Source: an uncultured Pirellula sp.
GTDB lineage: Bacteria > Planctomycetota > Planctomycetia > Pirellulales > Pirellulaceae
Direction: 5' to 3'
Assembly: GCA_903892365.1 (NCBI GenBank)
Contig: CAITIF010000900.1
Location: 1-9,966, forward strand
DNA: 9,966 bases
A program made the position numbers and the translations under genes. The notes beneath the pieces are model-generated. The model worked only from the letters and a program-made list of their open reading frames with translations, had not been told where the DNA came from and made no database searches. Shown here piece by piece: positions 1 through 6,162 of the stretch; the stretch's first letter is position 1; each line of letters starts with the position of its first letter.

Positions 1-207
1 CGCGACCACGTCTCCAAGTCAATTAAACTCAACGCTGCTAGCGCCCGCGGCTCAATAAAGCAGAAACCCATTGAACCTTGCTTATGCGCTTAGTACTTAC
101 TACGAGCAAGGTGGATCACGCTTTCCACGGAGGCAGGTGTTGGGAGTCCTTGTTCGGTGTTCAATATTCGAAACTAATCGAAACGACATAGCATCGAACC
201 AACTCCA
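1..207. other. Non-coding left edge, possible 3' end of an upstream gene
   Basis: No convincing complete gene is seen here. On the plus strand two frames are open from the window edge and close soon: one at the TAG of 91-93, the other at the TAA of 56-58. Either could be the last codons of a plus-strand gene entering from the left, but the stretch is too short to choose between them. The minus-strand gene ending at 208 would be transcribed into this region. I see no hairpin followed by a T-run in its orientation. The only clear structure is the inverted repeat at 75-112. Confidence 0.4.
75..112. repeat. Inverted repeat, 8-bp arms
   Basis: ACCTTGCT at 75-82 is matched exactly by its reverse complement AGCAAGGT at 105-112, with 22 bases between. 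There is no T-run on either side, so it is not a canonical intrinsic terminator. It lies between the possible end of an upstream plus-strand gene and the end of the minus-strand gene at 208. It could be a weak transcription-end structure or a protein-binding site, or chance. Confidence 0.3.
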
Positions 208-1350
208 TCATCGCGCACTCACCGGAAACGCAATCTGGCCAGGAAACGGCGTCGTGGGTAAATATAAAGCAGTTGCCGTATCGATTTTGACAACATTTTC
301 TGGAACTCGATACACGAAGTCTTTGTCCGAGACGGTGGTTGCTGTCGGTTCGGAATAAACTAACTTCGAAACCGCTTTGGCTACCATCGTTTTTCCATCT
401 TCATCCGGAACGCGTTTGAAGTACTCGACGCAATAAGGGAAGTATGGAAGCACCGCGGATCGGCCTAGTGTCAATCGCACCTCGGAAGGGACATTGGAAC
501 CGGCAGGAGGGGCTGGTACGTTGCTTTGGTCGATAGGTGCGTTTCCAGCAAACTTCGGTGGCTCGTTCCTTAATCTCCCCACCAGTTGCCATACATCCAC
601 TCCGTCGATGGTTCCGGCCTTGGCAGCGTACCAAATGTAGCGATGGTACAAATTGCGAAGAAGTTCAGCGTGCCCTCCAATCGCAAGATACATACTGACT
701 TCTGGCCGTTCGTCGGCATAGTGGATCGCGTTTCCGAGCGATTGCCTTACTTGATCGATGATCACTCGCTTGGGAGATTCATCCACGCCAATCTGAGTGT
801 GCATCAATCGACCATCGGAAACCTGAATCGTATCCAGGGTGGTCTCACCAGATGACACGCGTGCCGTGTACCGAAACTGACCGGTACCAGCCCCACTCGC
901 TTTGTATTCCCCACTAACGATCACCAATTGATCGTATGCTAGACTTTTTTGATGGACTTTGCATGCAATTGGTTGGGCGCTCCAGACGGCGTAATGGATT
1001 GCATTCAGTACCAATTGGTTCGGATCGATGGTGACAACACTGCTTCCGACAGAGCTAGAATTGGGAGTTTCTAATCCTTGGGATGCAGAGTGGGACGCTT
1101 GAGTTGTTGCAGGAAGCGGTGTTTGTGCTACGACGGACAGCGGAAATGTGAGGGGAAAAACCGCAACCAACAAGATCTCAAACCATGGAAGCCCTGACCA
1201 GCAAAAGCTAGCCAAAGGATTTGCGATAGCCATGCAGCTGCACGTTGTTATCGGCTGGGAATTTGCGTGTTGAGACACCGCGGAATGGACTCGAAACCGC
1301 TTCGGTAGCTGCCGGTTGAAAATGCTGGCAAAAAGTCTTTTGGTCCGCAT
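208..1350 (-). CDS. Secreted LolA-like protein (planctomycete family)
   Basis: A 380-residue predicted exported protein with no catalytic motif. Residues 1-40 are basic, residues 41-75 are strongly hydrophobic, and a signal-peptidase-like site (SVVAQ/TPLP) falls near residue 76. After a Ser/Thr-rich linker (about 77-105), the region 110-315 fits the pattern I recall for planctomycete proteins annotated as LolA-like or lipoprotein-sorting: 'VSGEY', then 'VSDGRLMHTQ' near 177-186, 'LAIGGHAELLRNL' near 222-234, 'GVDVWQLVGRLR' near 250-261, and 'LPYFPYCVEYF' near 301-311. A LolA-type beta fold could bind lipid or lipoprotein, but that role is inferred from the family. The start is uncertain: a TTG lies at 1356, ATGs at 1350 and 1233 (residue 40), and none has a clear ribosome binding site. 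ATG 1350 is chosen because it gives the signal peptide its only positive charges. It is divergent from the gene at 1619 and appears monocistronic here. Confidence 0.75.
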   Translation of the reverse strand: MRTKRLFASIFNRQLPKRFRVHSAVSQHANSQPITTCSCMAIANPLASFCWSGLPWFEILLVAVFPLTFPLSVVAQTPLPATTQASHSASQGLETPNSSSVGSSVVTIDPNQLVLNAIHYAVWSAQPIACKVHQKSLAYDQLVIVSGEYKASGAGTGQFRYTARVSSGETTLDTIQVSDGRLMHTQIGVDESPKRVIIDQVRQSLGNAIHYADERPEVSMYLAIGGHAELLRNLYHRYIWYAAKAGTIDGVDVWQLVGRLRNEPPKFAGNAPIDQSNVPAPPAGSNVPSEVRLTLGRSAVLPYFPYCVEYFKRVPDEDGKTMVAKAVSKLVYSEPTATTVSDKDFVYRVPENVVKIDTATALYLPTTPFPGQIAFPVSAR

Positions 1351-1618
1351 GGGCAAGTTGTATCGGTTTTATCAAAGAAAAGAGACCGGTGGTGCCGAAC
1401 ATACGGTTTAGGACGCGCCTCAGAAAGTGTTTTTTGGGGACGCGGCTTGATTTACATCTGCCAAAACTTCTTCGGTGCCGTCGAGTTGATTGCATTCTAG
1501 AGGTTCAGACCGGCGGATTGTAGGTCGATCGCCAATGTGTTGTCCAGGTTGAAATACGTCGGTGGCTTCGTCCTGCAGTTCAAGCCAGCTAGACCCAACA
1601 AATTCCAAGAGGAATCGA
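1351..1618. promoter_or_regulatory. Divergent intergenic region, promoters expected
   Basis: These 268 bases separate the starts of two divergent genes and must hold promoters for both if both are expressed. I could not identify a pair of -35/-10 boxes on either strand with confidence. Visible features are a T6 run near 1430-1435, an ACCGGT palindrome at about 1385, and the ribosome binding site of the plus-strand gene at 1608-1613. A 62-codon minus-strand frame starting with TTG at 1608 has no ribosome binding site and is not called as a gene. Confidence 0.4.
1608..1613 (+). promoter_or_regulatory. Ribosome binding site deciding the 1619 start
   Basis: AGAGGA lies 5 bases before ATG 1619 and 11 before ATG 1625. 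The frame is open upstream to a GTG at 1562. Only the later ATGs follow a Shine-Dalgarno sequence and lead directly into a signal peptide, so the upstream GTG start is rejected. Confidence 0.65.
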
Positions 1619-2800
1619 ATGAAAATGCGAAAGTATCACAGCCTAATGGTTGCTATGGGTTTGGGCGCTCCGTGCTTGCTCAGCCCTTTCTCCAATGTTC
1701 AAGCTGGCGACTTCGGTGTGCGTCACAACATGCCACCTGCTGCTCGTATGGCTGAACCAGGTCCCATGGTGGGCGGTCCTGGCCCAGGAGTCCTCATGCC
1801 GGAGACCATTCCTGTTCCTGGTTATGGCATGCCAGCTCCCTCGGTCCAAATCTTGTTTAATCAGCCTCAGGCAATGAAGATCCTTTACGATGTCGTAGGG
1901 GATGGAACCTTTACCAGCGACCCAATCGTGGTACCTGGTCGTCTTGAGTTCACTCAAGGTGGAATCTTCCGTTTGAAGCTGACCGAAGTTCAAGGCCGCG
2001 AAGGTGTCGAGTTGTATCCAACTTTGGAAGTTGGTACCGCGAGCTACCGTACCGCAGCCTACTTGGCGCACAATGCAATTGCTGTCCAGTTCACCGAAGA
2101 GGATTTGGACCAAGCTCTGTCGGGCAACTTTGTGACCAAAGTCATCTACTTGCCAGATCCTGAATTCCAAGGGGATGCGATTTCCGGTATCGACACGTTG
2201 GTAAGCACCCGTTTGGAACCAGGTTTGGATCCAATCGTGGAAGCGGATCGTCGTGGATCGATTTTGGCGATCGTTCGCATCGGTAACAAAGACATTGAAA
2301 TGTCGGGTGGCGCAGGTTTCGGTGGTGGAATGATGCCTCCGGGCGGTTTCGTCAATGCAGATGGCATGCCATGTGGTCCAGATGGTTCACTTATCGGTCC
2401 TGCAAACAATCCACCGAACATGGTTGCTGGTGTTACAGCTCCTCAGTACGGCATGACCTACAGTGGAACGCCGATCGGACTACCTGGTCCACCGCACATT
2501 CCTTTCGGTGCACCAGCTGGGCTTCAGAAGCACATCATGCGAAACAAGACGCACGTCAGCCTTCCTGATCCTGTCGAAAAGATGAAAATCAACGTTCGAC
2601 ATCAGCCTGGTTACAGCTACCCAACTCCACCGAGCCGGGTTCACATCAAAGAGCAGAACATCAACCCAGGTTATCCAGCTGGCCGACCAGGCTTCTACAA
2701 CGCAAGTCGAGTTGTGGCACCTGGACAGTTCGCAGGCGACCAAGGAGCGATGCAAGGTGGTGCGGCTGGCGAATACTGCCCACCTGGTCAAGTTCGATAA
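1619..2800 (+). CDS. Secreted Pro/Gly/Met-rich protein P1, core domain shared with the next gene
   Basis: A 393-residue exported protein of unknown function. A basic start (MKMRKYH) and a hydrophobic stretch to about residue 28 form a signal peptide with likely cleavage after VQA (29). Residues 34-75 are Pro/Gly/Met-rich. A folded core spans about 104-222, with 'FRLKLTEV' (117-124), 'VELYPTLEV' (130-138), 'FTEEDLDQALSG' (158-169), 'KVIYLPD' (174-180) and 'ILAIVRIG' (215-222). The next gene has the same motifs in the same order. Residues 228-393 are low-complexity, rich in Gly, Pro, Met and Tyr, and probably disordered. The mature chain has two cysteines, C252 and C387, the latter seven residues from the end. 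Arginine in the core is almost all CGT/CGC, which with the strong ribosome binding site and terminator suggests good expression. It may be a structural envelope protein. No enzyme motif is visible. Coding status is secure, function is not. Confidence 0.88.
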   Translation: MKMRKYHSLMVAMGLGAPCLLSPFSNVQAGDFGVRHNMPPAARMAEPGPMVGGPGPGVLMPETIPVPGYGMPAPSVQILFNQPQAMKILYDVVGDGTFTSDPIVVPGRLEFTQGGIFRLKLTEVQGREGVELYPTLEVGTASYRTAAYLAHNAIAVQFTEEDLDQALSGNFVTKVIYLPDPEFQGDAISGIDTLVSTRLEPGLDPIVEADRRGSILAIVRIGNKDIEMSGGAGFGGGMMPPGGFVNADGMPCGPDGSLIGPANNPPNMVAGVTAPQYGMTYSGTPIGLPGPPHIPFGAPAGLQKHIMRNKTHVSLPDPVEKMKINVRHQPGYSYPTPPSRVHIKEQNINPGYPAGRPGFYNASRVVAPGQFAGDQGAMQGGAAGEYCPPGQVR

Positions 2801-2821
2801 CTTGTATCGCCGAATCTAATG

Positions 2822-2861
2822 CGTCGCTGGTTGCTGTACAAGCAGAACCAGCGACGTTTTT
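2822..2861 (+). terminator. Strong intrinsic terminator after P1
   Basis: CGTCGCTGGTT (2822-2832) pairs perfectly with AACCAGCGACG (2846-2856). The 13-base loop has a further inner CTG/CAG pairing, and TTTTT follows at 2857-2861. It starts 22 bases after the P1 stop codon and ends 41 bases before the next start. It should end most P1 transcripts, so the genes downstream either have their own promoter or depend on read-through. Confidence 0.9.
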
Positions 2862-2888
2862 GTTGTAACGTATCCGTATGCAACCCTT

Positions 2889-2894
2889 AGGAAG
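2889..2894 (+). promoter_or_regulatory. Ribosome binding site deciding the 2902 start
   Basis: AGGAAG sits 7 bases before ATG 2902. The earlier in-frame ATG at 2878 would place this site inside the coding sequence and has no good site of its own. Start 2902 also begins a compact signal peptide. Confidence 0.65.
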
Positions 2895-2901
2895 AATCGC
2901 A

Positions 2902-3711
2902 ATGTTGCAACGAATCTCATTTCCAACATTATTGTTTGCCTGGCTGGCGATCGCGGCCTTGTGCATTCTTGCACTCGTCACGACCGGCACCGCTCAGGCT
3001 CAATCGTTGTATCGCCCTCTTCCAACGAACAATCATGCCTTGCTACGAGACGACATGCCGCCTGGTGCAATCGGTGCAATCCAGCTGGAGCGAAAGCCTG
3101 AGCTTCGAGGTCTGTGGCAAGCGGTTGAGATTCGTGGCCCCAAGGGAATGCATGTCAACATGGCGGACGTCGATGGATTTGCTCCGGATCTTCCCGAACC
3201 TGCTCGCGTCGCGGTCATGATTGGGTCTGTCTATCGGATGCGAATTACAGGCGTCCCCAATGAACCCGATCTCGAACTGTTTCCTACTTTAGAAGTCATC
3301 GATCGCACCCATCCACCCGCAGAAAGGGAACATCGTTTTCCGATTCCCATCGAGCTGGATGAAGATGATCTGATGGACGCGGCCCGTGGTGAGTTGGTCG
3401 TAAGAGTCATCTACGTCGAAGACAATCAAAACGCAGAACCGGTCGACACTTCTGGACTTCCACAACGTGTCACCGACATTCAAATCAATCAAGATGCCCT
3501 GCGTACCGCCGATCAATTTGGAAGACCCGTCGCTATTCTTCGGATTGGTTCGCGTGTTCCGAATATCGCGGACGGTCAGGATTCTCATGCGTTCCTTTAT
3601 GGTTCGCCCCCCTGGACGACTCTGAAGTCGATTCCAACGAAACAACAGTTGATCGATGAGGGGCGATGGCCTGTCACTTCAAACGCAGGCTCCATTTCGG
3701 ACAAACGTTAG
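2902..3711 (+). CDS. Secreted protein P2, diverged paralogue of P1 core
   Basis: A 269-residue predicted exported protein of unknown function. The signal peptide has a short basic start, a long hydrophobic core (7-30) and likely cleavage after AQA (33), giving QSLY as the mature N-terminus. The domain at about 100-216 repeats the P1 core in order: 'YRMRITGV' (111-118), 'LELFPTLEV' (124-132), 'IELDEDDLMDAARG' (150-163), 'RVIYVED' (168-174), 'AILRIG' (211-216). P2 lacks the long Gly/Pro/Met-rich flanks of P1. Its only cysteine (C21) is in the signal peptide, so the mature chain has none. It follows the P1 terminator and lies 68 bases before P3 on the same strand, so P2, P3 and perhaps the glycosyltransferase may be co-transcribed. 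A role beside P1 in the envelope is inferred from shared architecture only. Confidence 0.85.
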   Translation: MLQRISFPTLLFAWLAIAALCILALVTTGTAQAQSLYRPLPTNNHALLRDDMPPGAIGAIQLERKPELRGLWQAVEIRGPKGMHVNMADVDGFAPDLPEPARVAVMIGSVYRMRITGVPNEPDLELFPTLEVIDRTHPPAEREHRFPIPIELDEDDLMDAARGELVVRVIYVEDNQNAEPVDTSGLPQRVTDIQINQDALRTADQFGRPVAILRIGSRVPNIADGQDSHAFLYGSPPWTTLKSIPTKQQLIDEGRWPVTSNAGSISDKR

Positions 3712-3779
3712 TCAGCCTCTCAAGATGCACTGGCCTTCCCCGGTTGCAACCACACCTAAAAGCACTCCATCAAGCAATC

Positions 3780-5183
3780 ATGAATAAGATCCACCCTGCG
3801 TTACCGATCGTCACTTGCTTGATCTCAATTCTATCGTTGGGATGCCAAGGTCGCCAATTGAGCTCGATCAGTCCGCACGGGTTAGCGTCCACCGGAACGC
3901 ATGCAGCTTCATCGCAAAACGCGAGAGCGCAAACCGAGCGGGTCATGACTGACGTCGAACGCAGGGCGGCCAATCCTGTTCAGCAGGCTGCATCCAATGT
4001 ATTAAGGTCAACAGCAAACCCCACTCCAGATATTCAACAAGCGATATACTCGGCAACTAGGGGAACCGCACAACCCCAAGTTGTACCAGCGCAGTACGGA
4101 CAGCCAGTACCCCATCAGCACAACGGTGGGCACTGTAGTGCCTGTTCAGGTTCGGCTTACAAGCCATTCTTCTCGCGGTTTTCCGGAAATCAAGGCTGTG
4201 GAGGCTGTGGATCAGCAGCCTGCACTGGCGAGTGTGGCCAGTGTATGCCCGATCAAGGTTTCGCTGTTCCACGTTCCTCGGACCCGCAAGAATACATCTT
4301 CGATGGCGGAGACCATGATCCTCAAGTGCGTCTCAAGTCAGACTTAACCCAAGTGGGGCTCGATCCTGAGGATACTGTGATCCAATACGAAACAGTTGAT
4401 GGAAAAACAAGTGTGGAAAGTGGGTGCCGTGTTGCCATTTATGCACCGCGCTTTGCAAGTGTCCGCAAACGTCAATCGACTCGTGAGAAAGAACTATCAA
4501 TGCGCGCTCAAGCAACGCTGCGTCCTGATGGTCCAGGAACTATTCGCGATCAACTTCCATCCGCCAAGGTCACTCAACCTCTCAAGCCACTTAACAGCGA
4601 CAATGTTCGTGTGGTCGAAGCCTACCGAGATCGTAGACGCGCGCTGCCAGCGGACATGGTTCTGCCTATGGTCACGATCAGCGATGCATTCAAACCGTTC
4701 GAAGACATGAACCTGATTCGGTTTGGCGATCTAAAGACAACGGATCCAACTCTGCTGGCAAAATCCACTGCTGCGGCACGAACTTGGACAGGGGTGGACG
4801 AAATTCAAGTGATTGTTGACGGCCAAGAGGCTATCGAAGCGTCTGGAACCAAGAACGCTGCCGATGTCACGCTCTACGAACACAAGGGAGCACGAATCCG
4901 CCTTTGCAAGGTCGCTTCGGAGCAGATGGCCAATCCTGGGGACGTGATCTCGTTCACTATTCGGTTCGATAATGTTGGTGAACAACCACTCAAAAGCCTA
5001 GTGGTTACGGATTCTCTGGCGCCGCGATTGGAATATGTCGAAGCCAGCCAGCAATCCAGCCTGGCGGCCAATTTCTCGACAACTCCCAATTCTGCGGGTT
5101 CGGTTGTCCTTCGATGGGAGCTAGAAAATGGACTCAAACCCGGCGAAGGTGGTTTAGTACGGTTCTCTTGCAAGGTACGATAG
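3780..5183 (+). CDS. Cysteine-rich DUF11 lipoprotein P3 (OmcB-like C-terminal domain)
   Basis: A 467-residue predicted lipoprotein. MNKIH, a hydrophobic stretch and the lipobox LSLGC place the lipidated cysteine at C22. Gln at +2 suggests outer-membrane sorting by the usual rule. Residues 23-115 are low-complexity linker. A cluster of seven cysteines follows: C119, C122, C140, C143, C148, C152, C155, with CxxC spacing at three pairs. Residues about 168-230 contain 'GLDPEDTVIQYETVDGKT' and 'VAIYAPRFASVRK', a block I recall from planctomycete DUF11 proteins. The C-terminal domain at about 365-467 matches DUF11 (conserved repeat domain): 'GDVISFTIRFDNVGEQPLKSLVVTDSLAPRLEYV' in two halves near 387-420, ending 'LKPGEGGLVRFSCKV'. 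C376 and C464 may pair in it. The start at 3780 is chosen over an upstream in-frame ATG at 3666, which would overlap P2 and separate the lipobox from the N-terminus. The ribosome binding site is weak, which fits translation after P2. Confidence 0.85.
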   Translation: MNKIHPALPIVTCLISILSLGCQGRQLSSISPHGLASTGTHAASSQNARAQTERVMTDVERRAANPVQQAASNVLRSTANPTPDIQQAIYSATRGTAQPQVVPAQYGQPVPHQHNGGHCSACSGSAYKPFFSRFSGNQGCGGCGSAACTGECGQCMPDQGFAVPRSSDPQEYIFDGGDHDPQVRLKSDLTQVGLDPEDTVIQYETVDGKTSVESGCRVAIYAPRFASVRKRQSTREKELSMRAQATLRPDGPGTIRDQLPSAKVTQPLKPLNSDNVRVVEAYRDRRRALPADMVLPMVTISDAFKPFEDMNLIRFGDLKTTDPTLLAKSTAAARTWTGVDEIQVIVDGQEAIEASGTKNAADVTLYEHKGARIRLCKVASEQMANPGDVISFTIRFDNVGEQPLKSLVVTDSLAPRLEYVEASQQSSLAANFSTTPNSAGSVVLRWELENGLKPGEGGLVRFSCKVR

Positions 5184-5231
5184 AAGGCGGTCATTCAGCC
5201 TACTTACTTTCGCAAACCGAAGAGCCAATCG

Positions 5232-6047
5232 TTGAAAGTCTCGATTCTTGTTCCCGCCTTTAACGAGGACTCTACCCTCGAACGCGTTGTTCTCAAACTC
5301 GTTGCCCTATCGCTTCCTGAGTATGAAATCATCGTGGTCGATGATGGTTCGACGGATCAGACGGTTTCGGTTGCGAAAGGACTGATGGAGCGGTTTCCAC
5401 AGATCAAGCTTTTCTGCCAAGCCAAGAATCAAGGGAAGACGGCCGCTATTGCACGAGCTATTCGCGAGAGCGATGGGGATGTTCTCATCGTTCAAGATGC
5501 CGATTTAGAATACGACCCAGCCGAAATCCCCGACGTGATTGCCCCTATCCTCGATGGGGTCGCAGATGTTGTTTATGGAAGTCGCTTTCTGGTCAAGCGA
5601 GCGTCACGTGTCCTATACTATTATCACTACCTTGCCAACCAGTTCCTGACATGTCTGAGCAATATTCTGACGAACCGTAATATGTCGGATATCGAAACCT
5701 GCTACAAAGCCTTTCGTAGGGAAGTGATAGCACCCATGCACCTTTGTAGTCGCGGGTTTGGCATGGAGGTTGAAATCACGGCCATGGTCTGCAAGACTCG
5801 CGCTAAGACCTATGAAGTTCCAATTTCCTATTACGGACGGACGTACGAAGAAGGAAAGAAAATTGGAACTATGGATGGTGTTGCTGCAATCTGGTATATC
5901 CTGTATTTCAATTTGATCCATCCGTTTACATCAGCAGGACGCACCTACGTCAGGCTTGTGAACCAATCGTTAGCTGTGTTAGCAGGGAAAACAACGATTC
6001 CAGGTCCTGAGGGACTACCGACTTCGCAAAAAGGTCTTAATGCCTGA
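5232..6047 (+). CDS. GT2 glycosyltransferase, polyprenyl-phosphate sugar synthase type
   Basis: A 271-residue family 2 glycosyltransferase (GT-A fold) of the DPM1-like group, which moves a sugar from a nucleotide sugar to a polyprenyl or dolichyl phosphate on the cytoplasmic face of the membrane. Visible motifs are VPAFNE (7-12), the nucleotide-binding VVDDGSTD (35-42), QDADLEYDP (88-96) with the metal-binding DAD at 89-91, YGSRF (115-119), SDIETCYKAFRREV (152-165) and YYGRTYEEGKKI (200-211). All expected catalytic elements are present and the length is normal for the single-domain form. There is no C-terminal multi-helix membrane domain, only a hydrophobic segment near 217-233. The start is TTG at 5232, supported by GAAGAG seven bases upstream and by the VSILVPAFNE strand beginning at once. 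It lies 48 bases after P3 and may be in its operon. Sugar and acceptor cannot be read from sequence; a role in glycosylating the neighbouring surface proteins is speculation. Confidence 0.92.
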   Translation: MKVSILVPAFNEDSTLERVVLKLVALSLPEYEIIVVDDGSTDQTVSVAKGLMERFPQIKLFCQAKNQGKTAAIARAIRESDGDVLIVQDADLEYDPAEIPDVIAPILDGVADVVYGSRFLVKRASRVLYYYHYLANQFLTCLSNILTNRNMSDIETCYKAFRREVIAPMHLCSRGFGMEVEITAMVCKTRAKTYEVPISYYGRTYEEGKKIGTMDGVAAIWYILYFNLIHPFTSAGRTYVRLVNQSLAVLAGKTTIPGPEGLPTSQKGLNA

Positions 6048-6057
6048 ATTTGTCGCG

Positions 6058-6087
6058 AAAATCACATTCTGAAAGCTTCTTATGTGA
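6058..6087 (-). terminator. Weak candidate terminator after the giant gene
   Basis: Read on the minus strand, TCACAT (6087-6082) and ATGTGA (6067-6062) can pair. An inner GAA/TTC pairing is possible, and TTTT follows at 6061-6058. The stem is short and AT-rich and the T-run is only four long, so this is tentative. It lies about 70 bases past the giant gene's stop codon. I see no matching terminator for the glycosyltransferase on the plus strand. Confidence 0.35.
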
Positions 6088-6127
6088 GCGCCAGCCCCAA
6101 AAATGTAAATCGCACCTACGGGCGTCA

Positions 6128-6162
6128 GCACTTACACCTTAAACCTCACACCTTACAACTTA
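6128..6162. repeat. Degenerate heptamer tandem repeat
   Basis: Five consecutive 7-base units on the plus strand read GCACTTA, CACCTTA, AACCTCA, CACCTTA, CAACTTA. Two units are identical and the rest differ at one to three positions. The last unit contains the stop codon of the minus-strand giant gene (TAA, plus 6160-6162). Heptameric repeats of this general kind, such as the STRR families of cyanobacteria, are known in intergenic DNA. I cannot say whether this sequence recurs in the genome. Confidence 0.6.

Noticed and set aside
1420..1608. 62-codon minus-strand frame between the divergent genes, with an acidic, soluble-looking product
   Set aside because: It begins with TTG, has no ribosome binding site, overlaps the likely promoter region and shows no recognisable motif.
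1562..1618. GTG start 57 bases upstream of the P1 ATG
   Set aside because: It would put a polar extension before a clear signal peptide, and the ribosome binding site lies just before ATG 1619.
1643..2170. 175-codon minus-strand frame opposite P1
   Set aside because: It lies fully antisense to a gene with a signal peptide, a shared domain and a ribosome binding site, and its product has no recognisable motif.
3666..3779. Upstream ATG start for the DUF11 lipoprotein, overlapping P2
   Set aside because: It would move the lipobox to residue 60, where it could not work as a normal lipoprotein signal; ATG 3780 gives a standard lipoprotein N-terminus.
6062..6087. TCACAT/ATGTGA hairpin as a terminator for the plus-strand glycosyltransferase
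   Set aside because: No T-run follows on the plus strand; the four T's lie on the minus-strand side, so it was listed only as a weak minus-strand terminator.
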